A stretch of 64,000 nucleotides of DNA from JAXMAR01 sp046350295 (GCA_046350295.1 JAXMAR010000024.1:43062-107061), one strand, 5' to 3'; counted from the first letter of the stretch, positions 44,364 to 55,972 are shown. Notes: generated by a model from the sequence alone, not told the origin. Program-made: numbers and translations.

Positions 44364-45992
44364 ATGCTCGTCTCGCTCCGCGCCCTTGGCCGGCTCCTCA
44401 CGCGACCGCGTGTTTGCCGGCTTCTCGCGGTCGCTCTCGTCCTCGTCATCCTGGCCGGCTTGCAGGGGCTTCCCTCCGGCGACAACGCCATGGCAGGCGA
44501 CAAGGGCGAAAAGAAGTTCCGCCAGGCCCCCGAGCTGACCGGCGGCAGCGACTGGATCAACACCGCCGGGCCGATCGACCTCGCCGATCTCAAGGGGCGC
44601 ATCGTCGTCCTCGATTTCTGGACCCTGTGCTGCATCAACTGCATCCACACGCTGCCCGACCTCGCCAAGCTCGAGGCCCGCTATCCCGGCATCCTCGTCA
44701 TCATCGGCGTGCACAGCCCCAAGTTCGAGCACGAGAAGAACTCCGACGCCATACGCAAGGCGGTCCTCAAATACGAGATCAAGCACCCGGTCGTCAACGA
44801 CGCCGACCACAAGATCTGGAAACGCTACGGCGTCCGCTCCTGGCCGACGCTGGTCGTCATCGATCCGGAGGGGAACCTGATCGCCAAGGGAGCCGGGGAG
44901 GGGCTCCACGACGCGCTCGATCGGGTCATCACCGAATTAATCAAGGAGCATCGAGCGAAAAAGACGCTGAAAGAGACGCCGCTCGACTTCAAGCTCGCCA
45001 AGGAGAAGGAGCGCACGCCCCTCTTCTTCCCCGGCAAGGTTTTCGGCGACGCGGCAAGCAACCGCCTCTTCATCGCCGACAGCACGCATCACCGCATCGT
45101 TGTCACCGATCTGGACGGCAAGAAGATCGCCGTCGCCGGCAGCGGCGTGGAAGGCTACAAGGACGGCCCCTTCGAATCGGCTCAGTTCAGCGATCCGCAG
45201 GGAATGGCCCTCGTCGGAGACACGCTTTACGTCGCCGATCGCAAGAACCACCTGATCCGCGGCCTCGACCTCAAGAAACAGACCGTCAGCACCGTGGCCG
45301 GCACCGGCGAGCAGGACCGCCGCGGCCGCTTCCTCGGCGGCGACGCCCTCAAGACCGGCCTCAACAGCCCCTGGGACCTCCTCGTCGCCAAGAACAAGAT
45401 GTACGTCGCGATGGCGGGGCACCACCAGATCTGGATCTACGACTTCAAGGAGAAGACCATCGAGCCGTTCGCCGGCTCCGGCAGCGAGGACATCGAGGAC
45501 GGCCCGTTCGACCGCGCCTCCTTCGCCCAGCCCAGCGGCCTCGCCACCGATGGGACCAACCTCTTCGTCGCCGACAGCGAGACCAGCTCGATCCGCAGCC
45601 TGCCGCTGAGCGGCAAGGGGGAGGTCACCAGCATCGTCGGCGAAGGCCTCTTCGACTTCGGCGACAAGGAAGGGACCGGCAAGGACGTGCGGCTGCAACA
45701 CCCGATGGCCGTCGCCTACTACAAGGGGCTCCTCTACGTCGCCGACACCTACAACAACAAAATCAAGGTGATTGACCCGAAGACGAAGGAGTGCGTGAAC
45801 TTTCGCGGAACCGGCTGGAAAGGCAATGTGCTGGACGAGCCGGGCGGCCTTTGCGTCATCGGCGACAAACTTTACATCGCCGACACGAATAACCACCGCA
45901 TCCAGATCGTCGATTTCCGTAGCCGCGCCCTCGCCACGCTGGGGCTGACCGGCGTGACGCCGCCGGCACGCGAGATGGCGAAGGGGAAATGA
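44364..45992 (+). CDS. Thioredoxin-like protein with NHL-repeat propeller
   Basis: 542 aa from ATG 44364, which has GGAGG 6 nt upstream (ATG 44358 is too close to it). A signal-anchor at residues ~15-38 is followed by a thioredoxin-fold domain (residues ~65-190) with VVLDFWTLCCINCIHTLPDL, a CxxC active site, then FFPGKVFGDAASNRLFIADS and five or six NHL repeats (LFIADSTHHRIV, LYVADRKNHLIRG, LYVADTYNNKIKV, LYIADTNNHRIQI). The arrangement matches NHLRC2-type proteins, which are redox or scaffold proteins of unknown substrate. Confidence 0.9.
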   Translation: MLVSLRALGRLLTRPRVCRLLAVALVLVILAGLQGLPSGDNAMAGDKGEKKFRQAPELTGGSDWINTAGPIDLADLKGRIVVLDFWTLCCINCIHTLPDLAKLEARYPGILVIIGVHSPKFEHEKNSDAIRKAVLKYEIKHPVVNDADHKIWKRYGVRSWPTLVVIDPEGNLIAKGAGEGLHDALDRVITELIKEHRAKKTLKETPLDFKLAKEKERTPLFFPGKVFGDAASNRLFIADSTHHRIVVTDLDGKKIAVAGSGVEGYKDGPFESAQFSDPQGMALVGDTLYVADRKNHLIRGLDLKKQTVSTVAGTGEQDRRGRFLGGDALKTGLNSPWDLLVAKNKMYVAMAGHHQIWIYDFKEKTIEPFAGSGSEDIEDGPFDRASFAQPSGLATDGTNLFVADSETSSIRSLPLSGKGEVTSIVGEGLFDFGDKEGTGKDVRLQHPMAVAYYKGLLYVADTYNNKIKVIDPKTKECVNFRGTGWKGNVLDEPGGLCVIGDKLYIADTNNHRIQIVDFRSRALATLGLTGVTPPAREMAKGK

Positions 45993-46026
45993 CGATAAGA
46001 CGTTGAAGCGAGCAGGCGTCAAGGTA

Positions 46027-46110
46027 GTCGACTCGCTCCGCGAGTCGACAGAGCGCCTTCAATGACCATTTTTTGATACGCCATCCCGTCGACTCGCGGA
46101 GCGAGTCGAC
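46027..46110. repeat. Two GTCGACTCG palindromes in opposite orientation
   Basis: A palindrome at 46027-46049 (GTCGACTCGCTCCGCGAGTC core) and its reverse complement at 46088-46110, 38 bp apart. Further copies are at 50951 and 59518. It lies between the NHL protein and DsbD-like genes. Confidence 0.8.
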
Positions 46111-46151
46111 TACTCTGACGCCCGGAGCGGCGTCGCTTTCCCGACAGAGCC

Positions 46152-48779
46152 ATGCGAAACCATCCGCTGCGAACCGTCTCCGCCTTGATGGCTCTTGCCC
46201 TTCTCGGCGGCCTGGCGCGAGGAGAAGAGACGCCCAAGCGCACCTTTACCGGGACGTTCACATGGACGCAGGAAGTGATCGTGCTGCCAACGGCGACGGC
46301 GGGGAAGCATGAGTTGACGGCGATCTTGAAGGTGCAGGTGTGCAACGATGGCCCAGGCGGCAGTTGTTATCCCGGGTACTATGCGCCTTTGACGTTCCCC
46401 GTCGAAATTGTTGGAACCGCGAGCGAGCTGCCGCCCGGCGAAAAGAAGATTGTGGAAGACGCCGTCGCTCAACGCGCGAAGGAGAAGGCGCCATCGGTTG
46501 ACATCAAGAGTTTGTCGACCAAGAAGCTGCTGGAGATCATCGATTTCAAGCTCTCGGTTGGTCCCGACGACCCCTTCGCGGTCGAATACAAGCGCGACGC
46601 CCCCGCCCCGCCGCTTCTCAAGGTTCGCCCCGGTCAAAAGCTCTACGCGACCATTCAAGGTCGCCCGAAATCCGGCTACTACACCTACTCGATTACCGAG
46701 AGCACCACACGCGTCATGATCGGGGACGGCAAGACGTTCGTCGGAGTCGGGCCGATTCGCGAAGCGCCGGAGCCGGAGTTGCACGGAGCAACGCCCGAAG
46801 TAGCGACCGGCCGTGGGGACAAGACCCGCGGCAAGGGAAATCCCGGCGGCGTCGATACGAACGACTTCTGGGGATTGATGGTGGCGGCGTTTTTCGGCGG
46901 CTTTTTCATGCTGCTCACGCCCTGCGTCTTTCCCATGATCCCGATCACGGTGAACTTCTTTCTGAAGCAATCGGAGAAGGAGCATCACCGGCCGCTCTTC
47001 CTCGCGAGCGTATACTCCGGGACGATCGTTTTGCTGCTCACGATGACGATGCTGCTCTTCGGCAACGTCGTCATCACGCTGGCGAATAACGCGTGGTTCA
47101 ACCTGATCCTCGGCGGCGCCCTGGTTTTCTTCGCCTTGAGCCTCTTCGGCATGTACGAGATCGAGCTTCCTTCCTTTCTCGCCCGGTTCACTTCGGCGCG
47201 CGAGGGACAGGGCGGCGTGATTGGCGCCTTCTTCATGGCGCTCACGTTCACGATCACCAGCTTCACCTGCACCGGGCCGTTCATCGGCATCTTTTTGACG
47301 CCCGTCGCGCTGCAGAAGCCGCCGTTCCTCAACCTCGTCGCGGCCGCGGTGGTTTACTCCGCCACGTTTGCGGCGCCGTTCTTCTTCCTGGCGTTGTTTC
47401 CGACTCTCTTGCGAAAGATGCCCAAGAGTGGCGGCTGGCTCAATACCGTGAAAGTGACGATGGGCTTTATCGAAGTCGCGGCGGCGCTCAAGTTCCTCGC
47501 CAACGCGGACTACACGTTCTTTCCCGGCCAACCGCGTGTCTTCACGTTCGATGCCGTCCTCTGCGCCTGGATCGCCCTCTCCCTGGCGACCGGCTTGTAC
47601 CTTTTCGGGCTATTCCGTTTGCCGCACGACGACGCCGTGGAGCATGTCGGCGTCTTGCGCATGATGTTCGGGACCATCTTCATTGGGCTGAGTCTTTACA
47701 TGACGCCGCTCTTGTTCGGCATCCGGCCGACGGGCGCCGTGGGAGAGGGTATCGTCGCGTTCCTGCCGCCGCGGCTGGGCGAGTCGCCGCTGGCGTTCGG
47801 CGGCGGAGGCAAAGAAAACCTCAAATGGCATTCCAACTATGCGGAAGCGTGGGCGCTGGCGAAGAAGGAGAACAAGCTGCTCTTCATCGACTTCACCGGC
47901 GTGAATTGTCCCAATTGCCGTTACAACGAGTTGAATGTCTTCCCAAACAAGGACGTGCAAAAGACACTGCAGAATTACGTGCTCGTGCAGCTCTACGTTG
48001 ACATCGTTCCCGATCGGAGCCTGAGCAAGGCGCAAGCGGAGGAACTCGCGGAGCAATACGCCAGGTGGCGCGATGACCTTGGCAAGACTTCGGCGCTACC
48101 GACCTATGTCGTCGTGAAGCCCGATTCGAGTGGGGTGTTCAAGGAAGGAGCGGTGAATGGCACGCCGATTGACAACCGCAGCGGCGTTGTGGAAGTGAAG
48201 GACTTTCTGGCATTTATCTCGCAGCCGCTGGAAGGCAAGGTTGCGGCGCCGAGATGGCACTCTGACTACGCCACCGCCTGGAAGCGGGCCAAGGAGGAGA
48301 AGAAGGACATCTTCATCAACTTCAGCGGCGTGAACAATGTGAATTGTCGGTTCAACGAGGAGCAGGTCTTTTCCAGACCAGAGGTAATCGCGGCGCTCAA
48401 GAAGTATGTGTTGCTCGAGTTGTTTTGCGATTCCGTCCCGGACAAGGCCTTGACCTTTGAAGAAGCCGGGATGCTCGGAGAGCGAAACGCCGAATGGCGT
48501 GAACAGCTGACTCAACGCTTCTCGGTTCCCACTTATGTCGTGCTCCGTCCGAACAGCGCTATGCCATTCAAGAAGTCCACTATGGCCGGCGCCGTTCTCG
48601 ACACGCGCGACGGAGTCATCAACGATACCGCGGATTTCGTCCGCTTTCTCGAGCATCCCGAAAAACGAGCGGCCTCCGTCCGCCGTACGGAGCTCCTCTG
48701 CCGCCGCTCCGATCCTCTCCCTGCGCCCCCAACGCTCGCTCCGCCCGCCTTACTGTCACGTCTTCTGGCCGCCGAGTGA
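46152..48779 (+). CDS. DsbD-like thiol:disulfide transporter with two thioredoxin domains
   Basis: 875 aa. Signal peptide residues 1-24, an N-terminal periplasmic part to residue ~235, then the eight-TM CcdA/DsbD core with LLTPCVFPMIPI and TCTGPFIGIF (the two redox Cys). Two tandem thioredoxin-fold domains follow, both starting KWHS/RWHS-Y-A-x-A-W. The first has VNCPNCRYNE (active Cys586, Cys589). The second reads NNVNCRFNE, so Asn729 replaces the first Cys and only Cys732 remains. DsbD-like proteins carry electrons from cytoplasmic thioredoxin to the envelope. The second domain is probably a binding partner, not a donor. Confidence 0.9.
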   Translation: MRNHPLRTVSALMALALLGGLARGEETPKRTFTGTFTWTQEVIVLPTATAGKHELTAILKVQVCNDGPGGSCYPGYYAPLTFPVEIVGTASELPPGEKKIVEDAVAQRAKEKAPSVDIKSLSTKKLLEIIDFKLSVGPDDPFAVEYKRDAPAPPLLKVRPGQKLYATIQGRPKSGYYTYSITESTTRVMIGDGKTFVGVGPIREAPEPELHGATPEVATGRGDKTRGKGNPGGVDTNDFWGLMVAAFFGGFFMLLTPCVFPMIPITVNFFLKQSEKEHHRPLFLASVYSGTIVLLLTMTMLLFGNVVITLANNAWFNLILGGALVFFALSLFGMYEIELPSFLARFTSAREGQGGVIGAFFMALTFTITSFTCTGPFIGIFLTPVALQKPPFLNLVAAAVVYSATFAAPFFFLALFPTLLRKMPKSGGWLNTVKVTMGFIEVAAALKFLANADYTFFPGQPRVFTFDAVLCAWIALSLATGLYLFGLFRLPHDDAVEHVGVLRMMFGTIFIGLSLYMTPLLFGIRPTGAVGEGIVAFLPPRLGESPLAFGGGGKENLKWHSNYAEAWALAKKENKLLFIDFTGVNCPNCRYNELNVFPNKDVQKTLQNYVLVQLYVDIVPDRSLSKAQAEELAEQYARWRDDLGKTSALPTYVVVKPDSSGVFKEGAVNGTPIDNRSGVVEVKDFLAFISQPLEGKVAAPRWHSDYATAWKRAKEEKKDIFINFSGVNNVNCRFNEEQVFSRPEVIAALKKYVLLELFCDSVPDKALTFEEAGMLGERNAEWREQLTQRFSVPTYVVLRPNSAMPFKKSTMAGAVLDTRDGVINDTADFVRFLEHPEKRAASVRRTELLCRRSDPLPAPPTLAPPALLSRLLAAE

Positions 48780-48826
48780 TTTGCTCGGCGAACGCTCCCG
48801 TATGATTACCACGGGCGCCGTCTGGG

Positions 48827-48851
48827 CCGTCGCTTACGCTTCCGGCTCTGA
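48827..48851. repeat. CCGTCGCTTACGCTTCCGGC half-repeat
   Basis: 25 bp matching the right arm of the inverted repeat at 38146-38203 with one or two changes. It lies in the leader of the following gene. Confidence 0.65.
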
Positions 48852-48893
48852 TGGCTTCGCGTGCGCTTCGCTTCACCGTTGGGAACACTCGCA

Positions 48894-50950
<2,057 letters not shown>

Positions 50951-50951
<1 letters not shown>

Positions 50952-50987
50952 TCGACTCGCTCCGCGAGTCAGACAGGCCGAAGGCCT
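50951..50987. repeat. GTCGACTCG palindrome plus AGGCCGAAGGCCT hairpin
   Basis: Same composite as 59518-59553: first hairpin GTCGACTCGCTCCGCGAGTC (50951-50970), then AGGCCGAAGGCCT at 50975-50987. It overlaps the last base of the DUF255 stop. Confidence 0.75.
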
Positions 50988-51018
50988 TTGAGGTAGCGTT
51001 CGAGCATTGCTTCCCGTT

Positions 51019-51366
51019 ATGCAAGCCTGCAACACTCAACTCCGGCGTTGTCTCGGCGAACACGGCTGGGAACTCGTCGACATTATCGCCTCGGACGATT
51101 GGTGGGCCGACGAATTCTGGAAGATCGAGTCGCGTCACGCTGCTTGGGGACTTGAGCTTGTCTTGACGTTCCTCGTGGATCCGATGTGGGACGCTCCGCG
51201 CAAGCAAGGACAAGGAGTATGGGCGGTTGGCGCCACGAAAGAGATCCCAGCCGACCGGTATGTTGCGGAGCAAGGAATCGCAAAACTATGCAGGGTGAAG
51301 GGCAGGTTCGATTGGAACTTGGCGGAGTTCGTCGCAGCCCTTGACGCCTATCGGGAGGCTCAGTGA
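51019..51366 (+). CDS. Protein of unknown function (115 aa)
   Basis: 115 aa from ATG 51019; no strong ribosome site. The sequence is Trp-rich (DDWWADEFWKIESRHAAWGL) with an alpha/beta pattern: a strand LELVLTFLVDPMWD and the ending FDWNLAEFVAALDAYREA. No family recognised. It resembles small immunity or SMI1-unrelated proteins in size and charge only. Confidence 0.55.
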   Translation: MQACNTQLRRCLGEHGWELVDIIASDDWWADEFWKIESRHAAWGLELVLTFLVDPMWDAPRKQGQGVWAVGATKEIPADRYVAEQGIAKLCRVKGRFDWNLAEFVAALDAYREAQ

Positions 51367-51480
51367 GTTCGTGCACTCGAACAGTCTGCGGGCAAGCCAA
51401 GCATGCTTTTGCGGTGTGAGCCGGCATTACAGCGAGCCCTGATCGGATCCGCAAAAGCATGCCACCCGCGGCACGACTGG

Positions 51481-52675
51481 CTACTTCAGAAACCACGACA
51501 TCAATTCGTGTCCGCGATCGAATTTGAGGTTGCTCCCCGACGCGACCGCCTCATCATACGACGCCTGCCCGCGCGGCGCCACGCCGGTCCCGGCGACGGC
51601 GAACGGCACCGCGCCATGCGCGTGCCGTCCGCAGCGGCGTGCGGTGGTCGGCGACGAGGATCGCCATCGCCGTGCTTGGGGCGCTTTCGAGCAGTGGGCC
51701 GACGATGTGGCGGTCAATCTCTTCGAGCAGCTTCACCTTCGCATCGGCCCGGCCTTCGTGGGACGCTTCATCCGGCAGCTCGACGTGGACACAGACGAGG
51801 TCGTTATCCTTGATCGCGTCGACGGCGTAGCGGCCCTTGGCGGCGTAGTCGGTGTCGAGGTAGCCGATAGCGCCGGGGACGTCGATGCGTTTCCAGCCGA
51901 GGAGGACGCCGAGCGCGCGGACCAGGTCGACGGCAGCCAAGATCGCTCCTTCTTGCCGTAGACCTCGGCGAAGGCAGGCTCGGCGCCTTGCCCTGACCCC
52001 AGAGCCAGATCTGCGTGGCCCGCTTGTCGCCGCGCCCTTGCCGCTCCTGGTTGACGGGGTGGTCGCGGAAGACGTCGCGGCTTCGCTTCATCAGCTCGCG
52101 CGGGAGGTCGCTACCCGGCCCCTTTGGCAGATGCGGCTCGATCGGCTGATCGGGGACATCGTGCGGCGGCTGCGTTTTCGTTTCGGCGGAGAAGCCAGGG
52201 CCGCGGTAGACGAGGATGTTGCGATAGCTCACGCCGGGGACGAATTCGAAGCCCCGGAAGCGAACTCGGCCGGCGGGGCGCCGCCGAGCGTGGCCTGGAT
52301 GGATTGGATGAGGCGGCGGCCGTCGTCGGAGGTGATGTGGCCCGCCGTGAAATCGCGCATGCGCTCGTCGTCGGTGTTGACGAGGTTGCAGCGGATGGCC
52401 CAGTCATCCGGCCCGAGCGCGATGCCCATGGCGGCGGTTTCGAGCGGGGCGCGGCCGGTGTAGACCTTTTCGGGGTCGTAGCCGAAGAGGCTCAACGTGG
52501 CGACGTCGCTGGCCGGGGTGAGCGAGGCGGGGACGTTGTTGGTGAGACCGACGAGGCCTGTGGCCGCGACGCGGTCCATGTTCGGCAGGCGGGCCGCTTG
52601 CAACGGCGTCTTGCCCCCGAGGGATTCCTGGGGCTCGTCGGCGCAGCCGTCGGGGATGACGATGGCGTATTTCAT
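51481..52675 (-). pseudogene. apgM: Cofactor-independent phosphoglycerate mutase, frame-broken
   Basis: Start ATG 52675: MKYAIVIPDGCADEPQESLG, then PASDVATLSLFGYDP with the Asp/Ser active-site motif (S in ASDVATLSLFGYD). Frame changes occur near 52240, 51950 and 51650. Successive pieces include SYRNILVYRG and the DVFRDHPVNQER stretch, IDVPGAIGYLDTDYAAKGRY and VCVHVELPDEASHEG, and the tail HGAVPFAVAGTG and FDRGHELMSWFLK. All family segments are there in order. The total is 1195 nt (398 codons plus 1). Indels in GC-rich runs could be assembly errors, or the gene may be decayed with another mutase elsewhere. Confidence 0.85.
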
Positions 52676-52690
52676 GGCTTGCACGCAATG

Positions 52691-52774
52691 TAGTCGCAGG
52701 CTTTAGCCTGCGACGGAAGGGCCGTCAGTACATGGCCGATCGGCTAGCATCCGCAGGCTAAAGCCTGCGGCTAC
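52691..52774. repeat. Pair of CGCAGGCTTTAGCCTGCG palindromes
   Basis: TCGCAGGCTTTAGCCTGCGA at 52694-52713 and CCGCAGGCTAAAGCCTGCGG at 52751-52770, mirror images of each other. Together they form a long inverted repeat around a short spacer, just upstream of the mutase start. Confidence 0.85.
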
Positions 52775-52794
52775 AATGGGGTGTGCGCTTGGCG

Positions 52795-53949
52795 TCACTT
52801 CCCCGCCGCGCCGATCAGACCGGCGAGGAAGTTGACGGCATGCCCTTGCTCGCGCGCCACTTCGGCAAGCGTCTGATAGTCACCCGTCTTCTGGCAGAGC
52901 TCGATCAGGTTGGGGCAGGAAAGGCGGGCCTCGGCGACGTGGCGCAGGTGCTCCTTGGCGACTTGTACGGCTTGCTTCTGGCGGTCGAGACGGAGAAGGA
53001 GGCTGACGAGCACCTCGGCGGGAAAGGTCGTTCCTTCCTCCTTCGCCTGCGCCAGCTTCCCCTCGAAATGGGCGATCGATCCCGCAACGTCCTCGCCGGT
53101 CAGCGCCGCCAGGTACATGTCGAAATCGCGATACTGGCCCTCGAAGGGGGGATCGCTCGGGAAGGCGAAGCGCGGCGACAGCTTCATGCCGTAGGCGCAC
53201 AGATCGCGGGCCAGCTTGTGCTCGGGGCAGGGCTCGATCTGCATGCTCATCTGCACGACCGACGAGAGGTGCGACAGGTCGATGTGGTAGCAGTCGTCGG
53301 CGAAGAGCCAGTCGCGGCCTTCAATCATTTCCTTGATCGTCTTGCCGCTCGGCTCGAAGCCTTGCTGGCCCTTGATTTCGTGGGCGAGCCGCTCGGTCAG
53401 CTCTTTGTGCAGCGTCTGGATCAGGCGGCGGATGCAGTAGTCCTTGACCTCCGGCCCGAAGGGGACCTCGCCGCCGCCGAGGCTGGTGATGGCCGAGCAG
53501 GTGCCGTAGCGATCGAGGACCCAGTCGAAGCCGCGCTTGGGGGCGACGCCTTGATGGAAGGCGATGTCGATGAGGGGCTGGAAGTCCTCGTCAGGCTGCG
53601 GCTGTCGCTTCTCGAGCGCCTGGGCGATCGGCTCCGGCTCGCCGAGCATGCGGAAGTAGGCCCAGGCGGCGGGGATGTTGTCTTCTTCGAGGTAGAGTTT
53701 GCCGACGGTGCGGGCGGCGTGGCGGATGCCTTCCTCGAAGCCGGCGTGGGCGGCGGCGGGGAGGTCCTGATTCGTGCCGGTGGCGATCGGCGAGACGCCC
53801 AATTCCAGGCGCTTCTTCATGAGGAGGGCGTAGAAGAGGGCGGCGTAGTCCTTCTTGTCGCGCAGCGATTGACACAGGCGGTCGATCGCCGCGGCGGGAC
53901 CGGCGGTCTTGAGGGAGGCTTGAAGATCTTCGAGAAGCGCGGAGTCCAT
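52795..53949 (-). CDS. Helical protein of unknown function (384 aa)
   Basis: 384 aa. It is largely helical; residues ~20-60 (AAIDRLCQSLRDKKDYAALF) and ~75-110 (GFEEGIRHAARTVGKLYLEE, AAWAYFRMLGE) look like TPR-type hairpins. Conserved-looking aromatic and His/Cys residues occur in the middle (DDCYHIDLSHLSSVVQMSMQ). The family is unknown to me. It ends with HAVNFLAGLIGAAGK. Confidence 0.6.
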   Translation of the reverse strand: MDSALLEDLQASLKTAGPAAAIDRLCQSLRDKKDYAALFYALLMKKRLELGVSPIATGTNQDLPAAAHAGFEEGIRHAARTVGKLYLEEDNIPAAWAYFRMLGEPEPIAQALEKRQPQPDEDFQPLIDIAFHQGVAPKRGFDWVLDRYGTCSAITSLGGGEVPFGPEVKDYCIRRLIQTLHKELTERLAHEIKGQQGFEPSGKTIKEMIEGRDWLFADDCYHIDLSHLSSVVQMSMQIEPCPEHKLARDLCAYGMKLSPRFAFPSDPPFEGQYRDFDMYLAALTGEDVAGSIAHFEGKLAQAKEEGTTFPAEVLVSLLLRLDRQKQAVQVAKEHLRHVAEARLSCPNLIELCQKTGDYQTLAEVAREQGHAVNFLAGLIGAAGK

Positions 53950-53981
53950 GGGATGCCAATCAATGGGTGGGAGAAATCGCC

Positions 53982-54022
53982 CGTTCGTTTAGCCTCGGTT
54001 CGCAGAACCGGGCCGGACGGCG
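53982..54022. repeat. Dispersed palindrome, copy 3 (GGTTCGCAGAACC core)
   Basis: Sits between the helical protein gene and dsbB. The inner core is identical to copies 1 and 4; the outer arms differ slightly. Confidence 0.8.
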
Positions 54023-54061
54023 TCCCCATTCAAGATAGACGAAGCGCCCATCGGCGCCCAC

Positions 54062-54637
54062 TCACGGTTGCAGCGCCGGCCGGCAGACGACGGGCGGCTT
54101 GGAGTAGTCGAAGGCGCTACGTGGCGGCGACGGCGGGCTGCTGTAGATGAGGGCGAGGGCGAAGACGAGGCCGAGCAGGCCGGCGCCCAGGCCGACAGCG
54201 GGGATGCCGAAACCCGCCTTGCGCGCCTGGATCATGTCGCCGGCGAGGAGGGCGAGCAGGAGGACAAAGGCGACGAGGGATTGAACCGGGGCGGGGCCGA
54301 GATCGAGCAAGCCGTTGGGGCATTCGAGGGCGCCGGTGCGGACGAGGTTGGAGTGGAAGACGGCGACGGCGAATCCGCCCATGGCGCTGGGCAACGCGAA
54401 CAGGCTGGCCCGGCCCGGCTTCAGCTCGCGCAGCAGGACGCCGAGGGCGAGGGAGCCGGTCGCCGTCAGCATGAAGACGCGCTGGTAGAAGCAGAGCGGA
54501 CAGGCGGTCAGCCCGAGGCCCCAGGTCAGCGCCAGGCTGCCGATCGAGCCGGCCGCCGCCATGGCGAGGGCGGCCCAGAGCCAGCACGGGCAGACGGCGG
54601 CGCCCGTCGAAACGGTTGTCTCCGAACCATCGGCCAT
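54062..54637 (-). CDS. dsbB: DsbB-family quinone-dependent disulfide oxidase
   Basis: 191 aa with four or five TM helices. The first periplasmic loop has LTACPLCFYQRVFML, the CxxC and the Arg that DsbB uses to bind quinone. A single ECPNGL Cys and a C-terminal VCRPAL Cys are the only other candidates for the second pair, which is unusual. It should reoxidise a DsbA-like oxidase. It starts 3 nt after the stop of the zinc-ribbon membrane gene, so the two are one operon. Confidence 0.85.
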   Translation of the reverse strand: MADGSETTVSTGAAVCPCWLWAALAMAAAGSIGSLALTWGLGLTACPLCFYQRVFMLTATGSLALGVLLRELKPGRASLFALPSAMGGFAVAVFHSNLVRTGALECPNGLLDLGPAPVQSLVAFVLLLALLAGDMIQARKAGFGIPAVGLGAGLLGLVFALALIYSSPPSPPRSAFDYSKPPVVCRPALQP

Positions 54638-54640
54638 GAT

Positions 54641-55972
54641 TCACTCCATGCGTGTTCGCGACGGCATGAACGCGGCGATCAGGAGCAGCAGCGCCCCCGC
54701 TCCGAGCAAGGCCCAGCCCCATTGCCATTGAACGGCGCTCACCGCCGGGGCGCCGGCCTTTTCCGCCTCGGCGGCGGCCTGCTTCGTGATCAAGAAAAGC
54801 TGAACGGCGACCGTCACGATCGCGGCGACGGCGAAAAGCCCGGTGACGAGAAGGCCAATATAGGCGCGGCACGCCGCCAGCAGCAAGGAAAAGACGGCCA
54901 TGCCGGCCACGACCCCGAAGCAAGCGAGCGTGATGACCTGAGCCGGTTGGAGGTTCTCCCAAGTCGGCGGCCAGGCGAGTTGAAAAAGGTTCGCCGTGCC
55001 GAAAGGGGGGACGCCGACCAGCGGCGCCAGGATGCCGAGGCCGAGGATGCCGGCGCCGAGGACTCCGAAGATCATCCCGCCATAGGCCGGTGTTGTCGGC
55101 TCCTCCGCGACGCCCGGCGCAGCGACGTCGGGGACCGCGGACCGGGATGGCATGAAGGCGGCGATCAGTATGAGGAGGGCGCCGAGGCCCAGCGCCGCCC
55201 AACCCCATTGCCACTGGATGGGGATGACAGCGGCGTCGCCGGCCTTGTCGCGCAGCTCCTCCCCCATCTGCCGCATGCGAATGAACAGTTGCGTGGCGGT
55301 CGTGACAAGCGCGGCGATCGCGACCAGGCCGGTCGCCAGGAGGCCGGCGTAGGCGCGGCAAACGGCCAGCAGGAAAGACAGGAACGCCATGGCCGCGACG
55401 GCGCCGAAGCAGGCGAGGTTGACGATCTGGAACGAGTTCAGGTTGTCCCAGGTCGGCGGCCAGGCGAGCTGAACGAAGTTGGCGTTTCCCAGCGGCGGCA
55501 GGCCCACAAGAGGCGTGAGGACGCTCAGACCAAGGACCGCGGCGCCGAGCACGCCGAGGATCATGCCGCCATAGCGCGGGGCGCCGCGCTCAGGGTAGCG
55601 CGGGGGCTGGCTCGGGTAATAGACAGGCGCCCGGGCACGCTGCGCTTCGCGGCGCCGTTCCTCCGCGGCGCGCAGGACCGGATCCAGGGTCTCATGGCAG
55701 TGCTTGCAGATCTTCGCCTCGACCAGGATCTGCTCGGCGCAGAACGGGCACGGCCGGTAGGCGGGCAGGGGAACCGCCGCGGGTGGCGCCGGCCGCGCCG
55801 CCGGCGCGGGCTCCGGGACGGGAATCGCCTCCATCGGGGCGGCCTGGGCCACGGCGAACGGCGCTCCGCAACTCGGGCAGCGGATGTGCCGTCCCTCGAA
55901 CTGATCGGGCACGTTGACGCACTTTCCGCACGAAACACAGCAGGCGACGATAGGCACGGCGAACCCTTGCAA
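54641..55972 (-). CDS. Zinc-ribbon membrane protein with internal duplication
   Basis: 443 aa. Two zinc ribbons: CCVSCGKC then CPSC (residues 11-35) and CPFCAEQI then CKHCHE (residues ~74-96). Two homologous four-TM units follow, each starting YGGMI-GVLGA, running through PLVG-PP-G-AN--QLAWPPTWDN and ending QWQWGWA-LG--ALL. The two halves are about 150 residues each. It is upstream of dsbB in one operon. The ribbons suggest a nucleic-acid or protein sensor role at the membrane. The function is unknown. Confidence 0.75.
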   Translation of the reverse strand: MQGFAVPIVACCVSCGKCVNVPDQFEGRHIRCPSCGAPFAVAQAAPMEAIPVPEPAPAARPAPPAAVPLPAYRPCPFCAEQILVEAKICKHCHETLDPVLRAAEERRREAQRARAPVYYPSQPPRYPERGAPRYGGMILGVLGAAVLGLSVLTPLVGLPPLGNANFVQLAWPPTWDNLNSFQIVNLACFGAVAAMAFLSFLLAVCRAYAGLLATGLVAIAALVTTATQLFIRMRQMGEELRDKAGDAAVIPIQWQWGWAALGLGALLILIAAFMPSRSAVPDVAAPGVAEEPTTPAYGGMIFGVLGAGILGLGILAPLVGVPPFGTANLFQLAWPPTWENLQPAQVITLACFGVVAGMAVFSLLLAACRAYIGLLVTGLFAVAAIVTVAVQLFLITKQAAAEAEKAGAPAVSAVQWQWGWALLGAGALLLLIAAFMPSRTRME

